A stretch of DNA of 64,000 nucleotides from Shewanella sediminis HAW-EB3. Lineage in GTDB: Bacteria; Pseudomonadota; Gammaproteobacteria; Enterobacterales; Shewanellaceae. The notes beneath the pieces were generated by a model. That model was not told where the DNA came from, ran no database searches, and saw only the letters and a list, made by a program, of their open reading frames with translations. Shown in pieces: positions 38,566 to 48,000 of this stretch (positions within the stretch are counted from its first letter, which is position 1; every line of letters starts with the position of its first letter). The translations under genes and the position numbers were made by a program. The stretch lies in contig NC_009831.1 in the NCBI RefSeq assembly GCF_000018025.1, positions 3,348,001 through 3,412,000 of the forward strand, read 5' to 3'.

Positions 38566-38607
38566 AAAAAAGGACAAGGCGCATTTTCCTCAGCCTTTGT
38601 CCTTTTT
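38566..38607. terminator. Bidirectional terminator between codA and nrdD
   Basis: AAAAAGGACAAGGC and GCCTTTGTCCTTTTT pair with one bulged base, with T runs on both strands. It lies between the convergent codA and nrdD stops. Confidence 0.8.
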
Positions 38608-38632
38608 CATCAAACAACCATAACGAGTGAGG

Positions 38633-40453
38633 CTAGCTCACTTTCTGCAACTTAGATTCTTCACTATGATACTTAGTCTCTTCACGATGATAATGTCTCA
38701 ACGCGTGCTCCTTCTGTCTTGGCTCGCTGAAACTCGTGACCTTCTTGAGGTAGCCTATCACCCGCGTCGCCCAATCGATATCTTGACTGTTACAGACACT
38801 ACAGGCGTGTAAGGTTCGTTTATCGATATGATTGCAGCTGTTACAGATGGTCACCTTCACATTCGTCGTCCAGTAGTTACACCCTGTCCTTGCCGCTATC
38901 TGATATATCTTGAAGTACTGCTCGGGATCCGGGTTTTCGTCCAGATTCAGGTGCAGCGCCGACCCTCCGTCGAGAAACTGTGTCAGCTCTTTACCATGGA
39001 GCACAAACTTATCCACCAGGTTTATTGATTCATCCTCTACCGGATAGAAGTAGGAGTTGTAGCAGTCTCGGTTGACCTTAAGCCCGGCTTTTCTGTCCCA
39101 TTTAGCGTTCTTGACGCCTAAGTTTTCCGCCGGTACAAATTCGGTATTAAATTTGTATCCCCAGCGTTTAGTCGCATCTTTATTGGCCTGGTAGATGATC
39201 TTAAGCTGGCGCTCTACGAATGCCTTATAGTCACCATTATTGCCCGCAACTATGCCTTGAGACTCCGCAGCCTCGACCATACCGTTAATGCCTATGGTTA
39301 AAAACTGCTTATCGAGATGAATAAAGCCAGCATCATACACAGGGAGCATGCCACACGCCTGGTAGTGCTCCATCAGCTTTCTGTAAGCCACCTGATACTT
39401 TTGAATCTTTTCAATCTCACTGCGAAGATCTTTACCCTGCTGGATAACCCGGCTTAAATTCAGCGTAATTACATTGATAGAGCCCGTCGCAACCCCACCT
39501 GCGCCTAAGGTATAGGAGAAGCTGTTATCGGCGATTTCATTACGCAGACGACAACAGGACGCTAATGAATCTGCGTTTTCAGACATATAGACGAAGAAGC
39601 TATTCCCTTTCGACATCTGATCGCTGCAAAACTCAGCAAACTCCACATCCGCTACCTGACCTTGGTTGGTCAACATAGCGGCCGTAACAACAGGGTACGT
39701 CAGCAAGGCTATCTCTCGCTCTCTGCCAAACCAGTCCATGAAGAAGTGCTGCAGTTTGTTGATCGATTGCCAGTTGGGCGCATCACCATCCGGGAACACG
39801 AAGTTCTCAAACATGGCATTGAGAAAGTCCTCCGAGAACAGAGAGATATTCCAGAATACGGATTGATAACCCCGCGCTGCAGCTGGCTGGTTCAGGCTAT
39901 AGACCACGTGTTGCAGGTGCGCCTCAATCTTATCTTTGGCGATGACGGTATAATCATCGCCATAGTCTTTACGGGCAAAATGGTCGAAGTAGGTTAAAAA
40001 CTCAACCGTCGCCACCGCACCGGCAAATTGTGCGCTGACGGCAAATACTAAGTTAACAAAGCAACCGCAAAAAGATTCTAAGTGAAGGGGAGCTAAAGAC
40101 TCACCTCCCAACTTAGTCAGCCCATCGAGCAACATGGGATAGAGAGAGAGACTCACACAATAGGGCTTTAGTGAGCTTTCATCGTGGGCATAGATCAGAT
40201 GTTCATTGATGCTACCCTCATACTCCTCGGCCAGAGATGAATCGAACAGGTTTGCGATCTGGCTCTTCATCAGACGCCGGTTTACCGCAATATTGATATC
40301 CTTATTCAGCTCGGTCTCGAGTGTCGCCAGATTTTTACTGCTGACATTGGCGTTGGCATCATACTTAGACCCATCTGCGGCATTACTGGCATCGATGTAA
40401 TCTTGTATAAATTGTACTTTCTCTTCGATGAGCGCCGAGGGTATGTGTTCCAT
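38633..40453 (-). CDS. nrdD: Anaerobic ribonucleoside-triphosphate reductase NrdD
   Basis: This 606-residue class III ribonucleotide reductase makes dNTPs without oxygen. It has the C-terminal zinc site (CNSCNHIDKRTLHACSVC) and the glycyl-radical motif RVIGYL with Gly567. It is shorter than E. coli NrdD (712) because the N-terminal ATP-cone appears to be missing, so dATP overall-activity control may differ. It follows nrdG after 12 bp. AAGGA lies before the ATG. FNR control through the site at 40998-41011 is likely. Confidence 0.93.
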   Translation of the reverse strand: MEHIPSALIEEKVQFIQDYIDASNAADGSKYDANANVSSKNLATLETELNKDINIAVNRRLMKSQIANLFDSSLAEEYEGSINEHLIYAHDESSLKPYCVSLSLYPMLLDGLTKLGGESLAPLHLESFCGCFVNLVFAVSAQFAGAVATVEFLTYFDHFARKDYGDDYTVIAKDKIEAHLQHVVYSLNQPAAARGYQSVFWNISLFSEDFLNAMFENFVFPDGDAPNWQSINKLQHFFMDWFGREREIALLTYPVVTAAMLTNQGQVADVEFAEFCSDQMSKGNSFFVYMSENADSLASCCRLRNEIADNSFSYTLGAGGVATGSINVITLNLSRVIQQGKDLRSEIEKIQKYQVAYRKLMEHYQACGMLPVYDAGFIHLDKQFLTIGINGMVEAAESQGIVAGNNGDYKAFVERQLKIIYQANKDATKRWGYKFNTEFVPAENLGVKNAKWDRKAGLKVNRDCYNSYFYPVEDESINLVDKFVLHGKELTQFLDGGSALHLNLDENPDPEQYFKIYQIAARTGCNYWTTNVKVTICNSCNHIDKRTLHACSVCNSQDIDWATRVIGYLKKVTSFSEPRQKEHALRHYHREETKYHSEESKLQKVS

Positions 40454-40465
40454 TATTTGATATCC

Positions 40466-40918
40466 TTAATCGTTAATGAATTTATAATTAATTATTTTAT
40501 TTTGAGCTAAATCGTAAAACTTCTGGTTTGTACCGGGACTATCGAGTCCGCCAACTTGATGGTCGAACTCACCGGTTTTGAGAAAATCCAGTTGAGCGCG
40601 GATCTCCTGCTCGACCCGTTCTCGCCCTGTGTATAGACAGGTTTTAAACCCCATCTTTTTTGCGAGTGCCAGATACTCACTTAACTGCTTCGGCTGCCAC
40701 TCTCCACCGAAGAACAAAATACAGCTGACATAGCCGCGATATTGGTTGAGATAGGCTCTGTAACATTCCTCACTCAACGGCTCGCCATACTCCTCATTCC
40801 AAAGCTCTGTCGAGTGGCACCCTTTACAGCCAACATCACAACCGGTAATGCTAAACAGCAACGAAATCTCACCGGGAACCTCTTGCATGACAACTTGAGC
40901 AGGTAAAGAGTTAAACAT
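40466..40918 (-). CDS. nrdG: Class III ribonucleotide reductase activase NrdG
   Basis: The 150-residue radical-SAM protein has the CxxxCxxC cluster motif (C27, C31, C34; TGCDVGCKGCHS) and FFGGEWQPKQL. It generates the glycyl radical on NrdD. The ATG at 40918 is preferred; an in-frame GTG lies two codons upstream within the ribosome site. The activase gene comes first and NrdD second, the reverse of the E. coli order. Confidence 0.92.
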   Translation of the reverse strand: MFNSLPAQVVMQEVPGEISLLFSITGCDVGCKGCHSTELWNEEYGEPLSEECYRAYLNQYRGYVSCILFFGGEWQPKQLSEYLALAKKMGFKTCLYTGRERVEQEIRAQLDFLKTGEFDHQVGGLDSPGTNQKFYDLAQNKIINYKFIND

Positions 40919-41300
40919 ACTCACACCTATATATAGTGCTTAAACCAAAAACATACACAAGATATAGTAATCTGTGAACATGCAATATGGAGAACTCTTG
41001 ATACTGGTCAAACTTCAGGCAAGTATTTTAAGTTTGATAAAATTGATGATGTGATCGACTTGCGGTCATCCCAAAAAGCAACTAGGGAAGGCAAAACACG
41101 CTCCGTTCAGATAACGTTAAAGTGCTTTTAAAGCGCTTGAATCCAGCTCCGTGATAAAGGTTAAATCATCTGGTTCTCTTCATTTCAGGCATTGATTATG
41201 AGAGTCTGTTTAACAAGCTATTTCATCGCCTCTACCGGTGCAGTTCTGTATCGGGGAGCAGGCATAAAGATCAAGCATATTAATTAGCAGGAAGCTGAAG
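40919..41300. other. Intergenic region between divergent nrdGD and the YhhY-like gene
   Basis: No gene is supported in these 382 bp. It holds the FNR box at 40998-41011, a TACTAT-type -10 for nrdG near 40964-40969, and presumably the promoter of the acetyltransferase near 41200-41280. Confidence 0.55.
40998..41011. promoter_or_regulatory. FNR/EtrA box upstream of nrdGD
   Basis: TTGATACTGGTCAA matches the FNR consensus TTGAT-N4-ATCAA at 9 of 10 positions. Its centre is about 35-40 bp upstream of a TACTAT -10 element for nrdG, near the class II activator spacing. Anaerobic induction of nrdDG by FNR is known in enteric bacteria. Confidence 0.75.
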
Positions 41301-41792
41301 ATGGAAGTGACAATCAGACACACAGAGCCTAATGATTTTGTCGGTATACAGGCCCTTTATGCTCAACCAGGAGCCTATTCGGGCACGCTGCAACTCCCCT
41401 ATCCTTCTCAACAATTGTGGGAGCAGCGACTCGCTGAGCCAAATAAAGACAGTTACAGCCTGGTCGCTGAGGCTAACGGGATCATAGTCGGCCAGATTGG
41501 CATGCAGCTCATGAGCTCTCCCCGCCGCAGACATGTGGGTAATATCGGAATGGCTGTCTGCAGCAACCAACAAAACCAAGGCATTGGCGCTAAACTGTTG
41601 GCGGCTATGGTCGATCTTGCTAACAACTGGCTTTCAGTGACGCGAATTGAACTCGAGGTATACACGGATAATGAGGCCGCTATCGCCCTGTATGAGAAGT
41701 CCGGCTTTGTGAAGGAGGGGACGGCAAAAAACTATGCATTTCGCGATGGACAGTATGTCGACGCCTATCTGATGGCAAGAGTCTCCAGCTAA
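41301..41792 (+). CDS. GNAT N-acetyltransferase, YhhY/AaaT-like
   Basis: The 163-residue protein aligns well from memory with E. coli YhhY (AaaT), an L-amino-acid N-acyltransferase: IRHTEPNDF, LPYPSQQLWEQRL, RRRHVGNIGMAV, NQGIGAKLLAAM, NWLSVTRIELEVYTDNEAAI and YAFRDGQYVDAYLMARV. AGGAAGCTGAAG precedes the ATG. The substrate is probably an amino acid or an aromatic amine. The small gene downstream may share its transcript. Confidence 0.85.
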   Translation: MEVTIRHTEPNDFVGIQALYAQPGAYSGTLQLPYPSQQLWEQRLAEPNKDSYSLVAEANGIIVGQIGMQLMSSPRRRHVGNIGMAVCSNQQNQGIGAKLLAAMVDLANNWLSVTRIELEVYTDNEAAIALYEKSGFVKEGTAKNYAFRDGQYVDAYLMARVSS

Positions 41793-41882
41793 ACACCGAC
41801 ACGAAAACCACCTAAACGTATGAAACGTTATATGAAACGTCAGCTGTAAACGGCACAAGCTGTCAGAAGGAAAGGAAGAGTG

Positions 41883-42125
41883 ATGACGGCATTTACGATT
41901 AGCAGGCTACATACAACCAAAGGCATTTACAGGTTATCCGGTGAGTGGACCTTAAGCGGCTGCTGTAACGGCGACATGTGCAATGAGCTCAATATTCACG
42001 CAATAGATGTGATGGGAACAGATGGTTGGGTCGCCTTGAAGCAACAGAGCAATAAAGAGCTTATCGATGAGCTGAGAGATGAGATAGTGCTTCATCTGCA
42101 ATCGAAGCAAGTAAAGCCCCGCTGA
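41883..42125 (+). CDS. Small hypothetical protein
   Basis: This 80-residue protein of no family I recognise has AAGGAAG 5 nt before its ATG at 41883. It has two close cysteines (CCNGDMC) that could bind metal, and a C-terminal helix (SNKELIDELRDEIVLHLQS). It is 90 bp after the acetyltransferase on the same strand. Confidence 0.55.
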   Translation: MTAFTISRLHTTKGIYRLSGEWTLSGCCNGDMCNELNIHAIDVMGTDGWVALKQQSNKELIDELRDEIVLHLQSKQVKPR

Positions 42126-42193
42126 TTTAAGCGGGACTATAGTCCTCACCCATGGCGGTTAACTAGCAGCCTGGCTCCTGAGCCTGCCGCAAA

Positions 42194-42685
42194 TTAAAAC
42201 GCTTCGAACTGCTTCGCCATCCGCTTTATCTGTTCTAACGGCACACCATGGCCGTTACGCTCAGCACACACGGCCTGGTGCGCCTCATCTTGAGGATCAC
42301 CAATTAACATATAGCGAACCCGATAGCCCAGCGCCTTCGCCGCCGCTTCATACGCCATCGACTCCCAGCGGGTTAAGTTGGTATTGTCACAGATAACTAT
42401 CGGCACGCAGGCCGATAGCGCTTGAATAAACCCGGTCAGATTACGCTGGTGATACTCAGAGAGCCGCTTGCTGTCAAACCGGTACTTTCCATCCCGGTAA
42501 AACTGGCTATCGGTTGAAAAAAGCCCCGAGCGCCGAACCTTGTCGGCGACCTCGAGTGTTTGGCCGGAGATAAACTTATCAACCCAGTGGGACTTACCGC
42601 TTCCGGGAAGCCCGCGCATGATGATGGCGAGCTTTAATGGCTCACTCGGCTCTATTGCTTGTACATGACTGAAAGAGGGTTCCAT
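42194..42685 (-). CDS. P-loop kinase/ATPase of the PNK/N4BP2-like type
   Basis: The 163-residue protein has Walker A MRGLPGSGKSHWVDKFIS and a second motif ICDNTNLTRWE with a conserved D-x-TN, then GYRVRYMLIGDP. This combination is typical of polynucleotide-kinase/N4BP2-like P-loop kinases, which phosphorylate nucleic acid ends or small molecules. The start ATG shares its A with the stop of the sirtuin gene (TAATG), so the two are translationally coupled. The target is unknown. Confidence 0.8.
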   Translation of the reverse strand: MEPSFSHVQAIEPSEPLKLAIIMRGLPGSGKSHWVDKFISGQTLEVADKVRRSGLFSTDSQFYRDGKYRFDSKRLSEYHQRNLTGFIQALSACVPIVICDNTNLTRWESMAYEAAAKALGYRVRYMLIGDPQDEAHQAVCAERNGHGVPLEQIKRMAKQFEAF

Positions 42686-43461
42686 TAGTTGGCATTACTT
42701 AAGAAAGCAGGAGTAGGCTTATCTTCCTGGTTACTCATTTCCTTGTTACTAATAATGTTACCCGACAATATTTTTTCGACTAATTCAGGCAAAATGGCGC
42801 TGGCCTTACCCTGAAGGTGATATTGAAACTGACTATGACGATCCGCTTCCACTAAGTTTACCTCAACGGTTTGTGCGCCATGATGGTTGGCCGTGTCTAC
42901 AAAACCTGCCGCCGGATAGACCGAACCAGAGGTACCGATAGCGATAAAGAGATCGCAGGTGTCTAAAGCATGCTGGATTCTATCTAACCCTATCGGCATC
43001 TCTCCAAACCACACGACATGTGGACGCAGCCTCTGGGCCGGAATACAACAGGTACAGGTATGCTCCGGGCCGAAAGGGTCTCGCAGCAGAAATGTCTGTC
43101 TGGAGCGCGGACAACGGCCCTTAGAGAGTTCACCATGCATATGCAGCAAGCGGCGGGAACCAGCCCGCTCATGGAGATCATCGATATTCTGGGTTACAAC
43201 TAACAGGTCGCCATCAAATTCTTGCTCGAGACGGGCAAGCGCTGTGTGAGCTTTATTGGGCTCAACATCACCCCCGTGGAGTTGCTTCCAGCGATTATTG
43301 TAAAAACCTTCGACCAACTCAGGATCTGCGGCATAGCCTTCCGGCGTAGCGACATCTTCAATTTTATGCTCTTCCCATAGCCCATCTTGATCCCTGAATG
43401 TTCTCAAGCCCGATTCAGCTGAAATTCCAGCCCCGGTTAATACCACTATCTGCCGATACAT
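42685..43461 (-). CDS. cobB: NAD-dependent protein deacylase CobB (sirtuin)
   Basis: The 258-residue class III sirtuin has GAGISAESGLRTFRD, TQNIDDLHERAG, the catalytic His in MHGEL (H109), a zinc-ligand pattern with CP and CTCC like the E. coli protein, and FGEMPIGLDRI. Y54 and R57 (FYNNR) correspond to the Tyr-x-x-Arg pair that lets E. coli CobB remove succinyl groups as well as acetyl. The C-terminal 25 residues are a non-conserved tail. AGAAGGA precedes the ATG. It is followed by, and coupled to, the P-loop kinase gene. Confidence 0.93.
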   Translation of the reverse strand: MYRQIVVLTGAGISAESGLRTFRDQDGLWEEHKIEDVATPEGYAADPELVEGFYNNRWKQLHGGDVEPNKAHTALARLEQEFDGDLLVVTQNIDDLHERAGSRRLLHMHGELSKGRCPRSRQTFLLRDPFGPEHTCTCCIPAQRLRPHVVWFGEMPIGLDRIQHALDTCDLFIAIGTSGSVYPAAGFVDTANHHGAQTVEVNLVEADRHSQFQYHLQGKASAILPELVEKILSGNIISNKEMSNQEDKPTPAFLSNAN

Positions 43462-44045
43462 CTTCAGTCCTTCTAATTATTGTCACGTCAAACGGCTCAC
43501 TCTCATTAAGCCTACCAACACTCAGGTCAAAAACAGATTAGACCCGTTAAGCGCAATTGTTGAACAATCCCACAGAACTCTTAACCCGATATGACGAAAT
43601 AGCTTGAGTAGATAGGAACAATTTTGCCTAAAATTCTCTCTCCTGGATATTGGTCATTAGTATATACCCAAGCTACCTCAAGATGCTCGTTTCAGAGCTC
43701 CCGCAGGGCAAGGCGAGAAGCAACATTTTTCTACGTTATGAAATATTGAATTAGAATAACTAGTCCTACTATTTCATGTCTTGAACTCTGTCACTTCTCG
43801 ACATGCTGAATTCTGCATTTTGAAGTGGTTTGGGTATAACACTAAGAATAACAATACAAAATGTAAGCTTAAAAAACAGGTTTTATCGACATTATGAGGG
43901 AGTTTTATACAATTTATTTATTTAAGCAGCCAGAAAGCAAGATCAAAGGTTTATGTTTTCAATTTGTACACATATAATAGATTCCAGTATTCACAAATGA
44001 ACCGATATTGGCTTGGCTAATGGTTCTGCAATCAAGAGATTAGTA
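43462..44045. other. Intergenic region before fur, containing a MITE
   Basis: This holds the fold-back element at 43663-43838 and the fur promoter (a perfect TATAAT -10 at 43973-43978 with a weak -35, TTTATG, at 43950-43955). I saw no clear 19-bp Fur box. Nothing else is supported. Confidence 0.6.
43663..43838. mobile_element. 176-bp fold-back MITE-like repeat
   Basis: The ends TATACCCAAGCTACCTCAAG and the complement of TTTTGAAGTGGTTTGGGTATA form terminal inverted repeats matching at 20 of 24 positions. Inner pairs, CGAGAAG with CTTCTCG and ATGAAATA with TATTTCAT, extend the fold, so the whole element makes one long hairpin. It has no coding capacity. Such TATACCCAA-ended palindromes are known as dispersed repeats in Shewanella and relatives. 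No clear target-site duplication was seen. Confidence 0.8.
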
Positions 44046-44477
44046 ATGACAGATGGAAATCTAGCGCTAAAGAAGGCGGGTTTGAAAGTTACCTTACCAC
44101 GAGTCAAGATCCTAGAACTGATGCAAGGACCGGAAAATCAGCACATCAGCGCAGAAGATCTGTATAAGACCTTACTCGATATAGGTGAAGAGATCGGTCT
44201 TGCAACCGTATACCGCGTGCTGAACCAGTTTGATGATGCAGGTATCGTGACACGTCACCATTTCGAGAGTGGTAAGGCCGTATTTGAACTGGCTACGCAG
44301 CATCACCATGATCATTTGGTTTGTCTGTCTTGTGGTAAAGTTATCGAGTTTTCAGATGATGTCATCGAATCTCGCCAAGACGAAATTGCCATGAAACACA
44401 ACATTAAGCTGACCAACCATAGCTTATATCTCTATGGTGTTTGCACTAATGATGAGTGCGATCACGGCGACGCCTGA
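44046..44477 (+). CDS. fur: Ferric uptake regulator Fur
   Basis: I start at ATG 44046 (MTDGNLALKKAGLKVTLPR), with AAGAGA upstream; 143 residues, the family length. The DNA-binding winged helix (PRVKILELMQG, ATVYRVLNQFDDAGIV) is followed by metal-site motifs HHHDHLVCLSCGKVIEF and CTNDECDHGDA. Fe(II)-Fur represses iron uptake genes. The gene stands alone with a strong terminator and is convergent with sucD, as in other Shewanella. Confidence 0.95.
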   Translation: MTDGNLALKKAGLKVTLPRVKILELMQGPENQHISAEDLYKTLLDIGEEIGLATVYRVLNQFDDAGIVTRHHFESGKAVFELATQHHHDHLVCLSCGKVIEFSDDVIESRQDEIAMKHNIKLTNHSLYLYGVCTNDECDHGDA

Positions 44478-44545
44478 TACTAGGTCTAAGTTTGGGCCTG
44501 AAGCATTGAACAAATGAACCAGGCCTCGACAGATACTTGAAAGTT

Positions 44546-44572
44546 AAAAACCAGCTTATTGCTGGTTTTTTT
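44546..44572 (+). terminator. Rho-independent terminator of fur
   Basis: AAAAACCAGC, TTATT, GCTGGTTTTT then TT. Textbook stem and T tract, 69 bp after the fur stop. Confidence 0.88.
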
Positions 44573-44588
44573 GTGTCTGATAGCTAAC

Positions 44589-44613
44589 AAAAAAGGCGCC
44601 AAAGGCGCCTTCT
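44589..44613 (-). terminator. Terminator of the suc operon
   Basis: On the minus strand AAGGCGCC, TTT, GGCGCC is followed by six or more T residues. It is 20 bp past the sucD stop. Confidence 0.85.
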
Positions 44614-44631
44614 TTAAACGAGTAATTAAAA

Positions 44632-45504
44632 TTACCAACCCGTCTTAGTACGTAACGCTTTACCGATTTCAGCAAGTGAACGAACCGTAGTCACACCTGC
44701 GGCTTCAAGAGCGGCAAACTTGTCTTCAGCCGTACCCTTACCGCCGGCGATAATCGCGCCAGCGTGGCCCATACGCTTACCTTCAGGTGCTGTAACACCG
44801 GCAATGTATGAAACAACAGGCTTAGTCACGTTAGCCTGGATATATTCAGCTGCTTCTTCTTCAGCAGTACCACCAATTTCACCAATCATTACGATAGCTT
44901 CGGTTAGCGGATCATTTTGGAACATCTCCAAAACGTCGATGAAGTTAGTACCGGGAATTGGGTCACCACCGATACCTACACAAGTAGACTGACCGAAACC
45001 TTCATCAGTAGTCTGCTTAACCGCTTCATACGTAAGCGTACCTGAGCGAGAAACAATACCGACTTTACCAGGCTTATGGATGTGACCAGGCATGATACCA
45101 ATCTTACACTCACCCGGTGTGATAACACCCGGACAGTTAGGACCGATCATGCGAACGCCAGTCTCTTCAAGCTTAACTTTAACCTGAAGCATATCTAACG
45201 TTGGGATCCCTTCAGTGATACAAACGATTAGCTCAATGCCACCGTCAATCGCTTCAAGAATCGCATCTTTACAAAATGGTGCAGGTACATAGATAACAGT
45301 TGCTGTTGCACCTGTTTCAGCTACGGCATCTTTAACAGTATTAAATACCGGAAGACCTAAGTGAACCTGACCGCCTTTCCCTGGTGATACACCACCGACC
45401 ATCTGCGTACCATAATCGATAGCTTGCTCAGAGTGGAAAGTACCTTGACCGCCAGTGAAACCCTGACAGATAACTTTAGTATCTTTATTGATTAAGATAG
45501 ACAT
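44632..45504 (-). CDS. sucD: Succinyl-CoA synthetase alpha subunit SucD
   Basis: This 290-residue subunit forms succinate and ATP/GTP from succinyl-CoA with SucC. It has the CoA-binding [15 protein letters not shown], the [10 protein letters not shown] loop, and the phospho-histidine in [19 protein letters not shown]. Length equals the family norm. Its ATG overlaps the sucC stop by one base (TAATG), giving tight coupling and equal subunit synthesis. Confidence 0.97.
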   Translation of the reverse strand: MSILINKDTKVICQGFTGGQGTFHSEQAIDYGTQMVGGVSPGKGGQVHLGLPVFNTVKDAVAETGATATVIYVPAPFCKDAILEAIDGGIELIVCITEGIPTLDMLQVKVKLEETGVRMIGPNCPGVITPGECKIGIMPGHIHKPGKVGIVSRSGTLTYEAVKQTTDEGFGQSTCVGIGGDPIPGTNFIDVLEMFQNDPLTEAIVMIGEIGGTAEEEAAEYIQANVTKPVVSYIAGVTAPEGKRMGHAGAIIAGGKGTAEDKFAALEAAGVTTVRSLAEIGKALRTKTGW

Positions 45505-46670
45505 TATTTGCCCTCCGCAGCTTTAACAACTTGCTCAGCTGCGTCAGTTAGACTTGTAGCTGCGATGATATCGAGATCAGAACTTGCCAGTACATCACGA
45601 CCAAGATCGGCGTTAGTACCTTCAAGACGAACGACAACAGGTACAGTTACACCAACCTCTTTCACTGCGCCAATAATACCTTCAGCGATCATGTCACAAC
45701 GAACGATTCCACCGAAAATGTTAACCAGTACGGCTTTAACATTGTCATCTGACAGAATGATCTTAAATGCTTCAGCTACACGCTCTTTAGTCGCCCCGCC
45801 ACCTACATCTAAGAAATTAGCAGGCTTGCCACCATGCAAGTTTACGATATCCATCGTACCCATAGCCAGGCCTGCGCCGTTAACCATGCAACCCACGTTT
45901 CCGTCTAGTGCAACATAGTTAAGTTCAAACTTAGCCGCATGCGCTTCACGAGCATCATCTTGCGATGGATCGTGCATGTCACGAATCTTCTCTTGACGGA
46001 ACAATGCATTACCATCGATACCGATCTTACCATCTAGACAGTGAATATTGCCTTCGTCGGTAATAACTAATGGGTTGATTTCAAGCAGTGCAAAATCATG
46101 ATCTTCAAACATTTTCGCTAAACCCATAAAGACTTTAGTGAATTGCTTCATTTGAGTCGGGTTTAGACCTAGCTTGAATCCAAGATCGCGCGCCTGGTAA
46201 GGCTGAGGACCGGTTAGTGGATCGATGATGGCTTTGTGAATAAGCTCTGGCGTTTCTTCAGCCACAGTCTCAATTTCAACACCACCTTCGGTAGACGCCA
46301 TAAACACGACGCGACGTGTTGAACGGTCTACAACTGCACCCAGGTACAATTCATTCGCAATGTCAGTACAGCTTTCGACTAAAATCTTAGCGACTGGCTG
46401 GCCTTTCTCATCAGTCTGGTAAGTAACTAAGTTCTTACCTAACCAATGTTCAGCAAATGCTCTGATCTCATCTTTAGAGCCTGTAACTTTAACGCCACCT
46501 GCTTTACCACGGCCGCCTGCGTGTACTTGACACTTAACAACCCACATATCTCCGCCAATACGGCCTGCCGCTTCAACAGCTTCTTGAGGTGTGTCACAAG
46601 CAAAACCTTCTGACACTGGTAAACCATATTCGGCAAATAGGGCTTTTGCCTGATACTCATGCAAATTCAT
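45504..46670 (-). CDS. sucC: Succinyl-CoA synthetase beta subunit SucC
   Basis: The 388-residue ATP-grasp subunit begins [19 protein letters not shown] and has [26 protein letters not shown] and [11 protein letters not shown]. It pairs with SucD. It follows sucB after 113 bp, a gap that contains the hairpin at 46737-46763, so its expression may be partly uncoupled from sucAB. Confidence 0.97.
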   Translation of the reverse strand: MNLHEYQAKALFAEYGLPVSEGFACDTPQEAVEAAGRIGGDMWVVKCQVHAGGRGKAGGVKVTGSKDEIRAFAEHWLGKNLVTYQTDEKGQPVAKILVESCTDIANELYLGAVVDRSTRRVVFMASTEGGVEIETVAEETPELIHKAIIDPLTGPQPYQARDLGFKLGLNPTQMKQFTKVFMGLAKMFEDHDFALLEINPLVITDEGNIHCLDGKIGIDGNALFRQEKIRDMHDPSQDDAREAHAAKFELNYVALDGNVGCMVNGAGLAMGTMDIVNLHGGKPANFLDVGGGATKERVAEAFKIILSDDNVKAVLVNIFGGIVRCDMIAEGIIGAVKEVGVTVPVVVRLEGTNADLGRDVLASSDLDIIAATSLTDAAEQVVKAAEGK

Positions 46671-46736
46671 GATGATCTATCCGTATACTTCTTATCAAAT
46701 CCAACTGGCTCTTTTGGGGCCAGTAACGAGGGTATT

Positions 46737-46763
46737 ACTCATTATCTCATTGAGATAATGAGT
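46737..46763. repeat. Perfect 12-bp stem-loop between sucB and sucC
   Basis: ACTCATTATCTC (46737-46748), ATT, GAGATAATGAGT (46752-46763). It lies inside the suc operon with no T tract, so it could be a processing or stability element that sets the SucAB to SucCD ratio. Confidence 0.6.
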
Positions 46764-46783
46764 AGGGTGTCACTGCGCTATTA

Positions 46784-47971
46784 TTATAAATCAAGCAGTA
46801 AACGAGTTGGGTCTTCGAGGAAGTCCTTAATGGCAACCAAGAATCCAACAGACTCACGACCATCGACAATACGGTGGTCATAAGATAGTGCCAGGTACAT
46901 CATAGGCAGTATTTCAACCTGCCCATTGACTGCCATTGGGCGATCTTTAATGGCATGCATGCCTAAGATTGCGCTTTGTGGCAGGTTCAAAATAGGTGTC
47001 GACATGAGTGAGCCAAATACACCACCGTTAGTGATGGTGAAGTTGCCGCCGGTCATGTCGGCTACAGTTAGCTTACCGTCACGGCCTTTGATGGCTAATT
47101 CACGAACATTACGTTCGATATCGGCCAGGCTCATCGTATCTGTATCACGAAGCACCGGGGTTACAAGGCCACGTGGCGTAGATACCGCGATGCTAACGTC
47201 GAAGTAGTTGTGATACACCAAGTCATCGCCATCGATAGAGGCGTTAACTTCAGGGAAACGTTTTAGTGCTTCTGTCACAGCTTTTACGTAGAAAGACATA
47301 AAGCCTAAACGAATACCATGACGCTTCTCAAAGATCTCCTGATACTGCTTACGGATATCCATGATTGGCTTCATGTTAACTTCGTTAAACGTCGTCAGCA
47401 TAGCCGTTGAGTTTTTAGCTTCAAGAAGACGGTTAGCAATCGTCTTACGAAGACGCGTCATCGGAACACGCTTCTCGCTACGCTCTGCTAAAGGTGCAAT
47501 AGCCGCTGGTGCGCTGGCTGGAGCTGGCGTTGCTTTTGCGTTTTTAACGAAAGCTTCGACATCTTCTTTGGTGATACGACCACCAACACCCGTACCTTTT
47601 AGCTTACCGGCATCAAGATTATGCTCGGCAATCAGGCGACGAACAGATGGGCTTAGTGCGTCATTAGAGTCTTCAGAAACCTCCGGAGTCGCGGCTTCGG
47701 CTTCGGCTTTAGTCACTTCCTGCCCCGCTACGGCGCCGGCAACAAATTTAGCGATAACGGCTTCACCGAGGACGGTATCCCCCTCTTCGGCTAAGAATTC
47801 CGCTATTTGACCATCTTCAGGGGCCACAACTTCGAGTACAACTTTATCGGTTTCGATATCAACCAAGTTTTGATCACGAGAAACTTGTTCACCAGCTTGA
47901 ACGTGCCAAGTAGCAATAGTTGCATCGGCAACTGATTCTGGCAATACGGGTACCTTAATTTCGATACTCAT
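46784..47971 (-). CDS. sucB: Dihydrolipoamide succinyltransferase SucB (2-oxoglutarate dehydrogenase E2)
   Basis: This 395-residue E2 core protein has a lipoyl domain with [11 protein letters not shown] (lipoyl-Lys43), an E3-binding domain ([20 protein letters not shown], then [13 protein letters not shown]), an Ala/Pro linker and a catalytic domain ending [11 protein letters not shown]. It transfers succinyl groups to CoA. It lies 29 bp after sucA. Confidence 0.97.
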   Translation of the reverse strand: MSIEIKVPVLPESVADATIATWHVQAGEQVSRDQNLVDIETDKVVLEVVAPEDGQIAEFLAEEGDTVLGEAVIAKFVAGAVAGQEVTKAEAEAATPEVSEDSNDALSPSVRRLIAEHNLDAGKLKGTGVGGRITKEDVEAFVKNAKATPAPASAPAAIAPLAERSEKRVPMTRLRKTIANRLLEAKNSTAMLTTFNEVNMKPIMDIRKQYQEIFEKRHGIRLGFMSFYVKAVTEALKRFPEVNASIDGDDLVYHNYFDVSIAVSTPRGLVTPVLRDTDTMSLADIERNVRELAIKGRDGKLTVADMTGGNFTITNGGVFGSLMSTPILNLPQSAILGMHAIKDRPMAVNGQVEILPMMYLALSYDHRIVDGRESVGFLVAIKDFLEDPTRLLLDL

Positions 47972-48000
47972 GGGGAGCTATCCTTTTAAATTATCTATTA

